NCBI RefSeq assembly: GCF_024346675.1
Contig: NZ_AP024851.1
Coordinates: 1,674,001 to 1,738,000, forward strand
From: Photobacterium sanguinicancri
GTDB lineage: Bacteria > Pseudomonadota > Gammaproteobacteria > Enterobacterales > Vibrionaceae
Direction of reading: 5' to 3'
DNA: 64,000 bases
The position numbers and the translations under genes were made by a program. Shown piece after piece: positions 33,551-42,354 of the stretch. Within the stretch, counting starts at the first letter, position 1. Each line of letters begins with the position of its first letter. Under the pieces are notes generated by a model that searched no databases, was not told where the DNA came from, and saw only the letters and a program-made list of their open reading frames with translations.

Positions 33551-35119
33551 ATGATGAGTCTTGCTGCTGCCCTACAACGAAATGCGCAATGTAAACCGAA
33601 TAAAACGGCCATTATCTGTGGTGACACCCAATTAACCTACGCCCAGTTTGATGCGCTAGCGGGCCAGGTGGCCAGTGGTTTAGTGGCGAAGGGATTGCAA
33701 GCGGGCGATCGTGTTGCTTTGAGCTGCCCCAACTTACCTTTTTTCCCTATTGTGTATTACGGTATTCAGAAAGCGGGTGGTGTGGTGGTACCGTTCAACG
33801 TGTTATTACGCCAGCGTGAAATTAAATACCACCTCGAAGATTCGCAAGCGAAATTTTTCTTTTGCTTCGAAGGCACGCCTGACCTCCCTATGGCGCAAGA
33901 AGGCATTGCCGCCTTTAATCAAGTTGCGGAATGTGAAGATATGGTGGTGATGACGGTTGATCAAAGCCAGCTGGTCTATAACGGTATACCGACACTCAGC
34001 AGCTTTATTGCCAAGCAAGCGCCGCTTGCTGATTATGTGCCGCGTTTAGAAGGGGATACGTGCGTTATTCTTTATACCTCAGGAACCACAGGGTTACCGA
34101 AAGGGGCTGAATTAAGCCAAAGCAACATGGTATGTAATGCCTTGGTGGCGCAAACACTGATGGGGTGCCAAGGTGATGATGTTCAGTTAGTGACCTTGCC
34201 TTTGTTCCATACTTTTGGTCAAACAGTACAAATGAATGCCTCGGTATTGATGGGGGCAAGTATGGTGCTTGTGCCTCGTTTTGAACCTAGTCTTGTCTTG
34301 TCATTGATTGCCAAACATAAAGTGACTGCATTTGCGGGCGTCCCAACGATGTACATCGGCTTAAACCATTGCCAAAGTGATGATGATACATCTAGCTTGC
34401 GCATCGCAATTAGTGGGGGAGCTTCACTGCCAAAAGAAGTGATTCATACTTTTGAAAATCGCTTTAATGTCCCTATTTTAGAAGGGTATGGGCTATCAGA
34501 AACCAGTCCTGTTGCTTGTTTTAATCACTTAGATCAACCGCGTATTCCGGGATCTGTTGGCCAACCTATTCAAGGTGTGGAAGTGCGTTTGGTCGATATT
34601 AGTGGTCAGTCCGTACCTGTAGGTGAAGACGGGGAAGTTATTATTCGCGGTCACAATGTGATGAAAGGGTATTTGAATCGTCCAGAAGCGACTAAAGAAG
34701 CGATGCGTGATGGCTGGTTTTATACCGGGGATATTGGGCGCTTTGATGACAACGGCAATATGTACATTGTTGATCGGGTTAAAGATCTGATTATTCGAGG
34801 TGGTTTTAACGTCTACCCACGTGAAATTGAAGAAGTGTTCATGACCCACCCTGCGGTGGCGATGGTCGCAGTGATTGGTATCCCTAATGCCGAATACGGG
34901 GAAGAAATTAAAGCTTATGTGGTGCTAAAAGAAGGTGCAGATGCAGAAGAGACAGCATTGTATGAATGGGGTAAAGAGCAGTTTGCAGCGTTTAAATACC
35001 CACGTAGCGTTGAAATCCGCCAGCGGTTACCGATGAGCGCAACAGGTAAAATACTGAAGAAAGATCTAAAAGCTGAAGTTGTTGAGCAACAACACAGTCA
35101 GGAACAAGCTTCAGCCTGA
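33551..35119 (+). CDS. Long-chain acyl-CoA synthetase (AMP-forming)
   Basis: 522 residues of the ANL superfamily. Core motifs are A3 ILYTSGTTGLPKGAELSQ, A5 GYGLSETSP, A7 GWFYTGDIGRFDDNG, A8 VKDLIIRGGFNVYPREIEE and A10 ATGKILKKDLK with the catalytic Lys. These fit long- or medium-chain fatty-acid-CoA ligases (FadD-like), which activate fatty acids with ATP and CoA. The exact chain length cannot be read. A GAAGGTGT Shine-Dalgarno precedes the ATG pair. The gene is monocistronic: a palindromic operator lies upstream and a strong terminator downstream. Possible regulation by a PsrA-like repressor would link it to fatty-acid availability. Confidence 0.88.
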   Translation: MMSLAAALQRNAQCKPNKTAIICGDTQLTYAQFDALAGQVASGLVAKGLQAGDRVALSCPNLPFFPIVYYGIQKAGGVVVPFNVLLRQREIKYHLEDSQAKFFFCFEGTPDLPMAQEGIAAFNQVAECEDMVVMTVDQSQLVYNGIPTLSSFIAKQAPLADYVPRLEGDTCVILYTSGTTGLPKGAELSQSNMVCNALVAQTLMGCQGDDVQLVTLPLFHTFGQTVQMNASVLMGASMVLVPRFEPSLVLSLIAKHKVTAFAGVPTMYIGLNHCQSDDDTSSLRIAISGGASLPKEVIHTFENRFNVPILEGYGLSETSPVACFNHLDQPRIPGSVGQPIQGVEVRLVDISGQSVPVGEDGEVIIRGHNVMKGYLNRPEATKEAMRDGWFYTGDIGRFDDNGNMYIVDRVKDLIIRGGFNVYPREIEEVFMTHPAVAMVAVIGIPNAEYGEEIKAYVVLKEGADAEETALYEWGKEQFAAFKYPRSVEIRQRLPMSATGKILKKDLKAEVVEQQHSQEQASA

Positions 35120-35142
35120 TCATTTTCAATAGAGTCGATAAC

Positions 35143-35180
35143 AAAAAACGCGGTTCATCTTAAGATGAACCGCGTTTTTA
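35143..35180. terminator. Bidirectional Rho-independent terminator
   Basis: AAAAAACGCGGTTCATCTTAAGATGAACCGCGTTTTTA: a perfect inverted repeat serving the acyl-CoA ligase (plus) and yibL (minus) genes. Confidence 0.9.
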
Positions 35181-35198
35181 ATGGTGCGTTAAAGAAGA

Positions 35199-35555
35199 TT
35201 AGAATGGTTTGTGTGCGAAACCAGTAACTTCTTTAATTTTCATTTCACGACCAATTGCAGTCATAGGGTGAACGACAATTAAACCTTTAACAGATTTTTT
35301 TAGTTTACCCATATCCGCTTGCTCTGCTTTCGTCAGTGCACGGTTAAATGACATTGATTTAATGTCGTTACCTTTGTCATTTGCTTGACGTGATTGCGTG
35401 CCCTTGATGCTATCACGTTGTTTCTCAAGCTTAGCAACTTCATTCTTAAATTGATTCACGACTGGCTGATCGTTACGACTTTTTGCTGCCGCTAGCTTGT
35501 TGCGGCACTTGTCTAGTCGGTTATTTAAATTTTGAAGTTCTTGCTTTAAATTCAT
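35199..35555 (-). CDS. yibL: YibL family ribosome-associated protein
   Basis: 118 residues, matching Escherichia coli YibL in length and in the C-terminal signature FNRALTKAEQADMGKLKKSVKGLIVVHPMTAIGREM...EVTGFAHKPF. The N-terminal half is a basic coiled coil (LQNLNNRLDKCRNKLAAAK). YibL (DUF2810) copurifies with ribosomal particles; its exact role is not established. The open frame extends 34 codons upstream, but AAGGTAAC before MNLKQE and the family length fix this start. Confidence 0.9.
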   Translation of the reverse strand: MNLKQELQNLNNRLDKCRNKLAAAKSRNDQPVVNQFKNEVAKLEKQRDSIKGTQSRQANDKGNDIKSMSFNRALTKAEQADMGKLKKSVKGLIVVHPMTAIGREMKIKEVTGFAHKPF

Positions 35556-35728
35556 CTTGTTACCTTTAGGTGTACATAGCGATACAGCCCAACAGTTGGT
35601 GCGAAGACCATGGCTGTTGTGTGTTATTGCGCAAAGTATAACAGCTAGAACAAACATGCTGCTAAATAAATCACATATTTATAGTCATGCTGGTAGCAAT
35701 GGGGGCTTATTGTGAAACCAATTGAGGC

Positions 35729-36511
35729 TCAACGCATGAATTGGTTAGGTGTTTCGCCGATATGTTGGCGGAAAAAGCTAATAAAAGCGCTATCGCTTGA
35801 AAAATCTAACAAGAAGGCGGTGGCTGATACCGACTTTCCTTCAGCTAAAAACTCGATCGCGGCGAGTAAACGCCATTGTTGTCGCCATTGCTGATAGGGC
35901 ATCCCAGTGTCATGGCTAAAAATACGGCTGATGGTTTTCTCACTCGCACCGATGTTTTTTGCCATTATGTTTAATGGTGGCGGCGGTGTATGGCCGACTT
36001 CAAGTTGTTGCCACCAAGTGCTTAGGCGTGGATCTTTGGGTAGCGGTAAGGAGAGGTGCTCTGGCTGGGCAAGTTGGAGTTCTTGCCAAAATAGCGCCAG
36101 CAAGGTGGATTGCTCCTGGCTTGACATGTCCCATGACCAAAAAGCCATCCGTTCGATCAATGCACTGAGTAAACTATTTACGCTGAGGATCTGAATGCGA
36201 TCTAATGCAGCGATCTGGTTAAGATCGGCATAAAGGCTGGGAGAAAAATAGATCGAACGATAAGGCACTACATTACGCATGACGGCGCGGTGATTGATCC
36301 CTGGCGGGATCCATGCGGCGCGAGTTGGCGGTAATACACTTTGCTGATCTTCTAGCGAAATGGTCATACAGCCTTTTGGTGCAAACAGCAGCTGAGCCAT
36401 TTGGTGTTGGTGGAGACCTGAATCGTGCTGACCTACATCAGCGGCGATCCCCACGACATTGGCTGGAAGTGTATCTGGATTAAAGGGAACCTCCCCAGTA
36501 ATAAATGCCAT
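35729..36511 (-). CDS. AraC family regulator (cupin N-terminal, NimR-like)
   Basis: 260 residues. A cupin sensor domain (GLHQHQMAQLLFAPKGCMTISL, AAWIPPGINHRAVM) precedes a C-terminal AraC double helix-turn-helix (PPPLNIMAKNIGASEKTISRIFSHDTGMPYQQWRQQWRLLAAIEFLAEG and VSATAFLLDFSSDSAFISFFRQHIGETPNQF). The layout matches NimR/YdeO-like regulators that usually control an adjacent exporter. No exporter is next to it here. The nearest divergent gene is the SpoIIAA-like gene at 36702. Confidence 0.85.
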   Translation of the reverse strand: MAFITGEVPFNPDTLPANVVGIAADVGQHDSGLHQHQMAQLLFAPKGCMTISLEDQQSVLPPTRAAWIPPGINHRAVMRNVVPYRSIYFSPSLYADLNQIAALDRIQILSVNSLLSALIERMAFWSWDMSSQEQSTLLALFWQELQLAQPEHLSLPLPKDPRLSTWWQQLEVGHTPPPPLNIMAKNIGASEKTISRIFSHDTGMPYQQWRQQWRLLAAIEFLAEGKSVSATAFLLDFSSDSAFISFFRQHIGETPNQFMR

Positions 36512-36701
36512 GAACGTGGGTGTCCTTATTTTTATGTTTCTTGTTTTTATGATTGTAACGGGACATCTTGCGGGTTGATACCGTGATGAAGGGCACTGAG
36601 TGGTTTTTTATCGAGGATCTTGCCATTTTTTCAGGTGCCGAGAAAGCCGCTACACTCAGGTAGAGAAAAAATAAACTATTGCTAACACTAAGGAGGTTGC
36701 T

Positions 36702-37091
36702 ATGGCGGTTGTTCACGGTTTAGCAATGGATATCGAACGAACAGACGATCTGTTTTTTATTGAGCTAAAAGCGACTGGCACATTAACTCACGCTGATTAT
36801 GAAAAGATAGTCCCTATTTTGGATGAAGCCTTGGCGGAAGTGGAGAAACCGATTGTCGATGCCTATTTTGATGGTACTGAATTTGAAGGCTGGGAATTAC
36901 AAGCCGCGTGGGATGACTTACGGCTAGGTCTAAAACACGGTAAGAAATTCCATCGTATAGCCATTTACGGTAATCAGCATTGGCAAGAGATCATGGCGAA
37001 AGTGGGGGGCTGGTTTGTGGCGGGGGAGGTGAGATATTTCGATGATCCGCTTGATGCTTTGGCATGGTTACGCGGCAGTCATAACTCCTAG
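36702..37091 (+). CDS. SpoIIAA-like (STAS-fold) protein
   Basis: 129 residues of the SpoIIAA-like family (PF11964). Visible blocks are FFIELKATGTLTHADYEKIVPILDEAL, VDAYFDGTEFEGWELQAAWDDLRLGLKHGKKFHRIAIYGNQHWQ and GWFVAGEVRYFDDPLDALAWL. Family members adopt a STAS-like fold and have been reported to bind lipidic or hydrophobic ligands; enzymatic activity is not known. The start has an excellent ribosome site (AAGGAGG, 5 bp spacing). The stop is 44 bp before the FMN glutamate-synthase-like gene, so cotranscription is likely. Confidence 0.85.
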   Translation: MAVVHGLAMDIERTDDLFFIELKATGTLTHADYEKIVPILDEALAEVEKPIVDAYFDGTEFEGWELQAAWDDLRLGLKHGKKFHRIAIYGNQHWQEIMAKVGGWFVAGEVRYFDDPLDALAWLRGSHNS

Positions 37092-37135
37092 CCGCGATTT
37101 CAGCCAGTCGTCTTTTGGAACAAGCGAGGGTAACG

Positions 37136-38617
37136 ATGAGCGATTTTCTTTTGTTTAGCGTCGATTTTATATCAAGTTTATTTATTGTCGTGATTGGGGT
37201 TGGTGCGCTGGTGGTGATCTATTTTTATATTGCCGATAGACGTCAGCACAAACATGCGATTCGGCATAACTACCCTGTTATTGGACGCTTTCGTTACCTG
37301 TTTGAGAAACAAGGTGAGTTTTTCCGCCAGTATTTTTTTGCCATGGATCGTGAAGAAATGCCATTTAATCGGGCAGAACGCAGCTGGGTATATAAGGCGG
37401 CCAAAAATGTTGATCGTACCCTCGCGTTTGGTTCAACCCGCAATCTAGAGTCGACGGGCACCATCATGTTCATGAACTGTGCCTTTCCAACGCTTGCAGA
37501 GGATGCGGTAGAGCCGAGTCCTATTACCATCGGTGAAGGTTGCCAATATCCGTATACCACGCGCTCGATCTTTAACATTTCGGGTATGAGTTATGGGGCG
37601 ATTTCCAAACCGGCGGTGCGAGCTTTATCTCACGGTGCAAAAATTGCAGGATGCTGGATGAATACTGGAGAAGGTGGATTGAGCCCGTATCACCTAGAAG
37701 GCAAAGCCGACATCGTATTTCAAATCGGCACCGCTAAATATGGTGTCCGTAATCAGCAGGGCCACCTAAGCGAAACCAAGCTGAAAGAAATAGCAGCGCA
37801 CCCAGAAGTTAAAATGTTTGAGATTAAGATGAGCCAAGGGGCGAAACCGGGCAAAGGCGGTATGCTACCGGGATGTAAAGTCACAGCTGAAATAGCTCGT
37901 ATTCGTGGAATTAAAGAAGGGGAAGACTCGATTAGCCCTAATGGTCATATCGATGTACGTTCTGTGGGGGATTTACTGGATATGATCGCTTTTGTTCGAC
38001 AAACAACGGGTAAGCCCGTTGGCTTTAAATCTGTGATTGGCTCGCTTGAGTGGTTTGACGATCTTATCGCTGAAATTAGTGCGCGTGGGGTTGAAAGTGC
38101 ACCGGATTTTATCACGATCGACAGTGCTGATGGTGGAACAGGCGCGGCACCACAGCCATTAATGGATTATGTCGGTTTACCGTTGAAAGAAAGCTTACCC
38201 TTAGTCGTAGGACGTTTACGCCAGCATGGCTTGAAAGAGCGGATAAAAGTGATAGCCTCGGGCAAGTTAATTACCCCATCGAAAGTGGCATGGGCGATTG
38301 CATTGGGGGCCGACTTTGTTGTGTCTGCACGAGGACACATGTTTGCTTTGGGTTGCATTCAAGCGCTGCAATGCAATAAAGATACTTGTCCGACAGGGAT
38401 CACTACTCATAATAAACGTCTCCAAGAAGGGCTTGATGTCGGGGATAAAACCCAACGAGTGGCAAATTACAATAAGTACATCCATTATGGGCTGGGGCTT
38501 ATTGCACATTCCTGCGGGGCAACGAATGCGAGAGATTTAGACACTCAGCATATTCGTATCGTCACGGAAAATGGTTTATCGGTTGCGTTAGATGAGTTGT
38601 ATAAGCACCATAAATAG
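37136..38617 (+). CDS. FMN-binding glutamate-synthase family protein, membrane-anchored
   Basis: 493 residues. An N-terminal membrane helix (FISSLFIVVIGVGALVVIYFYI) is followed by a GltB domain-2 type FMN barrel. Family blocks are FNISGMSYGAISKPAVRALSHGA, NTGEGGLSPYH, SQGAKPGKGGMLPG, ITIDSADGGTGAAPQPLMDYVGLP and, for the 3Fe-4S site, CIQALQCNKDTCPTGITTH. It lacks the glutaminase domain of true glutamate synthase, so it is one of the stand-alone GltS-like enzymes (YerD type) of unknown substrate. ATG at 37136 with GAGGGTAAC ahead is preferred to an upstream TTG at 37115. Confidence 0.85.
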   Translation: MSDFLLFSVDFISSLFIVVIGVGALVVIYFYIADRRQHKHAIRHNYPVIGRFRYLFEKQGEFFRQYFFAMDREEMPFNRAERSWVYKAAKNVDRTLAFGSTRNLESTGTIMFMNCAFPTLAEDAVEPSPITIGEGCQYPYTTRSIFNISGMSYGAISKPAVRALSHGAKIAGCWMNTGEGGLSPYHLEGKADIVFQIGTAKYGVRNQQGHLSETKLKEIAAHPEVKMFEIKMSQGAKPGKGGMLPGCKVTAEIARIRGIKEGEDSISPNGHIDVRSVGDLLDMIAFVRQTTGKPVGFKSVIGSLEWFDDLIAEISARGVESAPDFITIDSADGGTGAAPQPLMDYVGLPLKESLPLVVGRLRQHGLKERIKVIASGKLITPSKVAWAIALGADFVVSARGHMFALGCIQALQCNKDTCPTGITTHNKRLQEGLDVGDKTQRVANYNKYIHYGLGLIAHSCGATNARDLDTQHIRIVTENGLSVALDELYKHHK

Positions 38618-38690
38618 CCGAATTAACCATCATTCAACCCATGATAGTCCTCTCGTTAAGCGAATGACGAACTTCACAATGTTTACAAGG

Positions 38691-38718
38691 TTTACTCACT
38701 GTATTTGGCGCGTATAAT
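38691..38718 (+). promoter_or_regulatory. Sigma-70 type promoter for the pterin-synthase-like gene
   Basis: TTTACT (38691-38696), 16-bp spacer, TATAAT (38713-38718). The -10 lies inside the upstream part of the long open frame, which supports the later TTG start at 38765. Confidence 0.6.
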
Positions 38719-38764
38719 GCCTGCTCTTAGCAAAACGACAACCATTATCAATAAGGACTTCAGT

Positions 38765-39643
38765 TTGAAGCTATTCGTTAAAGATCTTACCGTTATCGAT
38801 GCCTCGTACCTCTGTGCAACACGCGGTATGGTTGGAGAAAGCTGGATTCTGGATGTGGTGATGTCTGGCGAGCTAAATGAAATGAGCATGGTGTTAGATT
38901 TCAGCCGAGTGAAAAAACAAATCAAACACTTAGTGGATGAATATGTTGATCACCGTTTGTTAGTGCCAATGCGCGATCCTGCGGTTCACCTTGCTACAAC
39001 AAAAGACGGGTACTCAACGCTTGATATTCTACGTGGCGAAAAAGGGATCCACCTGCATTGCCCAGATGAAGCGTATTGTTTAGTCGATACTGATGCTATC
39101 ACAGTTGAAACCGTGACAGAGCATGTATACCAAGTCTTAAAGGGTGAATTACCAGCCAATGTCCAAGGTCTGGAAATTACCTTACGCCATGAAAATCTTG
39201 ATGGTGCTTTTTACCACTATACACATGGCTTGAAAAAGCATGATGGCAACTGCCAGCGTATTGCTCATGGCCACCGTTCGCCAATTGAATTATTGGTTAA
39301 TGGCAAGCGTGATGCTGAACGTGAACAGCAATGGGCGCAACGTTGGCAAGATATTTACCTTGGTTCAGCGGAAGACCAAGCTAACGTGAACGACCTTACA
39401 TTAAGCCAACATGCTCAATCAGTTTCGGATGAAACGCACTACGGTTTCCGTTACACAGCACCTCAAGGCGAATTTGAACTTGCGATTGCACGCACTGAAA
39501 CGGAAATATTGGATACGGACACAACCGTAGAATTACTTGCGGGTTATATTGCGCAACAAGTGAAACCTACCTTGAAAGGCGATGACATACTGGATGTTGT
39601 GGCTTACGAAGGCGTAGGCAAAGGTGCAATGGCCTCGTTATAA
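38765..39643 (+). CDS. Tandem 6-pyruvoyl-tetrahydropterin/6-carboxytetrahydropterin synthase-like protein
   Basis: 292 residues starting at TTG (AAGGA 7 bp ahead); the longer frame from 38705 runs over the promoter. Two QueD/PTPS-like repeats can be seen. Repeat 1 (residues ~1-155) has MVLDFSRVKKQIKHLVDEYVDHRLL and TVETVTEHVY, but where QueD has the Zn-binding H...HGH it reads RGMVGESW, so the ligands are absent. Repeat 2 (from ~153) keeps YTHGLKKHDGNCQRIAHGHRSP, with the His, Cys and HGH expected for Zn and catalysis, and ends with an ART-E-T segment. Classical QueD is ~120 residues, so this is a fused and divergent form known in Vibrionaceae. Reaction not certain. Confidence 0.8.
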   Translation: MKLFVKDLTVIDASYLCATRGMVGESWILDVVMSGELNEMSMVLDFSRVKKQIKHLVDEYVDHRLLVPMRDPAVHLATTKDGYSTLDILRGEKGIHLHCPDEAYCLVDTDAITVETVTEHVYQVLKGELPANVQGLEITLRHENLDGAFYHYTHGLKKHDGNCQRIAHGHRSPIELLVNGKRDAEREQQWAQRWQDIYLGSAEDQANVNDLTLSQHAQSVSDETHYGFRYTAPQGEFELAIARTETEILDTDTTVELLAGYIAQQVKPTLKGDDILDVVAYEGVGKGAMASL

Positions 39644-39693
39644 CCCCAAAAATGTGTAAAACATAAGTTACTGTTAGAAGAACTTCTTTTTAA

Positions 39694-39728
39694 AAATGCC
39701 CATCACGTTCGTGGTGGGCATTTTTTTA
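39694..39728 (+). terminator. Rho-independent terminator
   Basis: AATGCCCATCACG, loop, GTGGTGGGCATTTTTTT, about 50 bp after the pterin-synthase-like gene. Confidence 0.9.
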
Positions 39729-39805
39729 TCCGGCGTAGTAGGTCAATTTTATGTGCTGATTAATTTTCTGCGTTTAACTGAGGCAATGTGATGGCTCAGT
39801 AATAG

Positions 39806-40732
39806 TCATGTACGTAAATGAGCATCAAAAAAATCCACAGTTCGTTGCCATGCGCGCTCGGCTTCGGCTTCTGCATAGCGTGCAGTTGAATCATTGTGAA
39901 AGCCATGATTAACCTTTTGGTAAAGGTAGGCGTGATATTTCGCCTGCATGTTATCTAAGTCTTTTTCGTAGTCAGGCCATGTGGCATTCACGCGTTTATC
40001 TAAGCTGGCAAAGTGGAACTGGAGTGGGGCTTTGATTTGCTGGCGAAGTGCCTTCGCTGGTGGTGTCCCATAAAAAGGCACGCCCGCATTGAGATCTTCA
40101 GCCAGTGTTGCTGCAAGCATATTGACCACATAGCCCCCAAAGCAAAAACCAACAGCACCTAATTGCCCGTTGCTGTTAGCATGCTTTTTTAGGTGCTGTG
40201 CCGCTGCGATAAAATCTTGTTCTATTTTGGCTTGGTCGAGGCTTTTTTGCATTTCTCTGCCTTTATCATCATTGCCAGGGTAGCCGCCTAGTGGGTATAA
40301 GGCATCGGGTGCAAACGTGATAAAGCCTCTTTTTGCTGCGCGTCGAGCAACATCTTTGATATAAGGGTTGAGACCGCGGTTTTCATGGATCACTAGCACC
40401 ACAGGGGCATTGCTTGGTAAAGGGTTCGGTGTGACAAGATAACCTCGGCCCTCACCGTGCCCGTTAGGTGAGTCAAAGGTTTCATAGCTGGCTAGAATAT
40501 CTGGGTCATTAAACGAGATTTGCTCGGCTTGTGCATACTCAGGGAGTAATGCATTGGTGAGTAAAGTCAGGTTCATCCCGACGATAGCTAACCCCGATAG
40601 CCGTGCAAGAAACTCCCGACGATCGATTAAGCCATGGGTATATTCATCGTACCAATCGAACGCTTCTTGCGGGATAGGCTGAAGCGGTTGCGAGGCGGCA
40701 TCGTGTTTGATGTGTTTATCTTGTGCGTTCAT
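39806..40732 (-). CDS. Dienelactone hydrolase family protein with Tat-like leader
   Basis: 308 residues. Residues ~36-70 carry a Tat-like leader (DRREFLARLSGLAIVGMNL...), set unusually far from the N terminus behind a ~35-residue polar segment. The alpha/beta hydrolase core has VVLVIHENRGLNPYIKDVARR, the nucleophile Cys in AVGFCFGGYVVN, and the late His in VNHGFHND, as in dienelactone hydrolases (Cys-Asp-His triad). The physiological substrate is unknown: homologues include many carboxymethylenebutenolidase-annotated enzymes not involved in aromatics. It is monocistronic, upstream of the MipA-like gene on the same strand. Confidence 0.85.
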   Translation of the reverse strand: MNAQDKHIKHDAASQPLQPIPQEAFDWYDEYTHGLIDRREFLARLSGLAIVGMNLTLLTNALLPEYAQAEQISFNDPDILASYETFDSPNGHGEGRGYLVTPNPLPSNAPVVLVIHENRGLNPYIKDVARRAAKRGFITFAPDALYPLGGYPGNDDKGREMQKSLDQAKIEQDFIAAAQHLKKHANSNGQLGAVGFCFGGYVVNMLAATLAEDLNAGVPFYGTPPAKALRQQIKAPLQFHFASLDKRVNATWPDYEKDLDNMQAKYHAYLYQKVNHGFHNDSTARYAEAEAERAWQRTVDFFDAHLRT

Positions 40733-40810
40733 CTCGAATCCCCAGCTGATTTTAATAAAGCATAGCTACAAATCCTAGGGTTAGTGAGAGCAAGATAAAC
40801 AGGTATGAAT

Positions 40811-40833
40811 AAATCACCCTTGATAGGGTGATA
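40811..40833 (-). terminator. Short hairpin after the MipA-like gene
   Basis: ATCACCCT, loop, AGGGTGAT, followed on the minus strand by TTATTCAT. It lies about 12 bp after the MipA-like stop. A weak terminator at best. Confidence 0.5.
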
Positions 40834-40844
40834 ATCGGTCAAGA

Positions 40845-41576
40845 TTAGAATTTGTATGCCGCCCCAACACTAAATTTCCAGCCAAGGTTGTTCTGTACTA
40901 AAGGGCTATCGCTGTCATGATGCTCAAGTTCTAGCTTAGATATCCCTAAGAATTTGTCAGAAAAGTCATATAAACCTATGACCCCCGTTTTGTAGACCCA
41001 AGAGGGCTTGGCATCGAATTGTGCCAATCCTGATGCACTCGACTCGTTTGGCGAGATACTGTAGAGGTGCTCTGACAGTTTACGATCTCGATAATCGACT
41101 TCAAAATAGGGTGATAATACCAAGTTATTAATGGGTGTATCGAAAGCTCGCCCTAAGTGCAGTTGAAGCTCATAGCCATTATGTTTGTCGGTCACATCAT
41201 GGAGAAAGGTTAGGCGTGCACCCAAGGTACCAATTGTCACGCCTAGTTCACCACTGCTGTCGCGATCATTGATGCCATCGGGCAGATCTGTAAAGTCATT
41301 CGATACTTGAGAAAGGCGGACGCTACCAGAGATACCAAACCAAGGGGTAATAGCAAAGTTCGCGAGGCTACCATCAATGAAGCCATATTGGCTGTGATGA
41401 AAAAGGTACAGGGCCGCGCCAGGTTTAGCACCGTCATTAGCAAATACCGACTCTTCAACGGCAGCACCCGCACCAATAAAGGTAAAGTCTTTAAACCTCT
41501 CCTGCGCATTGATATCGGCTGAAAACACTAAGATTGTGGAAAGAGTGCAACGCCACAATGAAACCGTTTTATTCAT
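40845..41576 (-). CDS. MipA/OmpV family outer-membrane protein
   Basis: 243 residues with a signal peptide ending ADINA before QERFKD. Family features are FTFIGAGAAVEESVF, GINDRDSSGELGVTIGTLGARL, LSPYFEVDYRDRKLSEHLYSIS and the C-terminal DSPLVQNNLGWKFSVGAAYKF with terminal Phe. MipA/OmpV proteins are beta barrels; E. coli MipA links murein hydrolases and synthases, and OmpV of vibrios is an immunogenic, osmolarity-linked outer-membrane protein. AAGGAGAAG lies before the ATG. No partner genes are adjacent. Confidence 0.8.
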   Translation of the reverse strand: MNKTVSLWRCTLSTILVFSADINAQERFKDFTFIGAGAAVEESVFANDGAKPGAALYLFHHSQYGFIDGSLANFAITPWFGISGSVRLSQVSNDFTDLPDGINDRDSSGELGVTIGTLGARLTFLHDVTDKHNGYELQLHLGRAFDTPINNLVLSPYFEVDYRDRKLSEHLYSISPNESSASGLAQFDAKPSWVYKTGVIGLYDFSDKFLGISKLELEHHDSDSPLVQNNLGWKFSVGAAYKF

Positions 41577-41730
41577 AATACTTCTCCTTATTTACAGGAG
41601 TAGAAATGGCTTAGGCTGAGTTTATTGCACTATTTTGCATTTTTTTAGAAAAAACTGTGTTGTGTTGCTTTAGTGATACAAGCTGAAGAGGGAAGAGGAA
41701 ACAGAGTAGAAATTACTTGAATGACAGGCA

Positions 41731-41763
41731 TAAAAAATGCCGACCGAAGTCAGCATTTTTTTA
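41731..41763 (-). terminator. Terminator region of the first csp gene
   Basis: AAAAAATGCCGAC, loop CGAA, GTCAGCATTTTTTT: the stem has one mismatch and T tracts on both sides, about 30 bp after the csp stop. Confidence 0.75.
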
Positions 41764-41791
41764 ATAATCTTGGAAGTATTAAACTTCTAAA

Positions 41792-41995
41792 TTATAGAGC
41801 TACAACGTTTGCAGCTTGAAGACCTTTTTGGCCTTGCTCAGTTTCGAAAGAAACTTTTTGACCTTCAGCAAGAGTTTTGAAACCCTCTGAAGCGATAGCA
41901 CGGAAGTGAACGAATACGTCAGCGCCGCCGTTGTCTTGAGTGATGAAACCGAAACCTTTCTCTTCGTTAAACCATTTTACGATGCCAGTAGACAT
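41792..41995 (-). CDS. CspA-like cold-shock protein (first copy)
   Basis: 67 residues, a single cold-shock domain with RNP1 KGFGFIT and RNP2 VFVHF. These proteins bind single-stranded RNA/DNA and melt mRNA secondary structure. The protein differs from the copy at 49271 in only a few residues (MSTGIV against [12 protein letters not shown] against E-V-E), and their coding DNA is nearly identical over long stretches. A promoter with -10 at 42184-42189 gives a leader of about 180 nt, as expected for a temperature-responsive csp gene. Confidence 0.95.
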   Translation of the reverse strand: MSTGIVKWFNEEKGFGFITQDNGGADVFVHFRAIASEGFKTLAEGQKVSFETEQGQKGLQAANVVAL

Positions 41996-42027
41996 GAGTG
42001 TATCCTTTTAATATAAAAAATTCGCAA

Positions 42028-42041
42028 TATGCGATTTGGGT
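42028..42041 (-). promoter_or_regulatory. Leader hairpin of the first csp gene
   Basis: On the minus strand TCGCATATTGCGA forms a short stem about 33-46 nt before the start codon. A similar CGCA...TGCG hairpin lies at the same place before the second csp gene (49514-49527). Confidence 0.45.
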
Positions 42042-42183
42042 AGCCAGGTAAAAAATTACATATTTATGTAAAATTTATGACAGGGAAGACTTCATGACAT
42101 TAACTGGTATAGCAGATGCAGCGAAGATTTCTTAAAGCATAATATTTATTACATTGAATAGGTCTGATTACAGGCCGAGGAGA

Positions 42184-42211
42184 ATCATACCAAGATATAG
42201 GGGGTTGTCTA
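42184..42211 (-). promoter_or_regulatory. Promoter of the first csp gene
   Basis: Minus strand: TAGACA (42211-42206), 16-bp spacer, TATGAT (42189-42184), within GGTATGATTC shared with the second csp promoter. The predicted transcript start is near 42177, giving a ~180-nt leader. Confidence 0.65.
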
Positions 42212-42354
42212 GCGTTATTTGACAGGAATTTTCCTTTTTTAATCACATTATGGTTAATTTTTTAGTTCTTCGACTGCACTGAGAGTTCGCCATGGAATTA
42301 ACCGTATGAAAAGTGGCATAGTTGGCGGAAATTAAGGCATTATTATGCAGCTTA

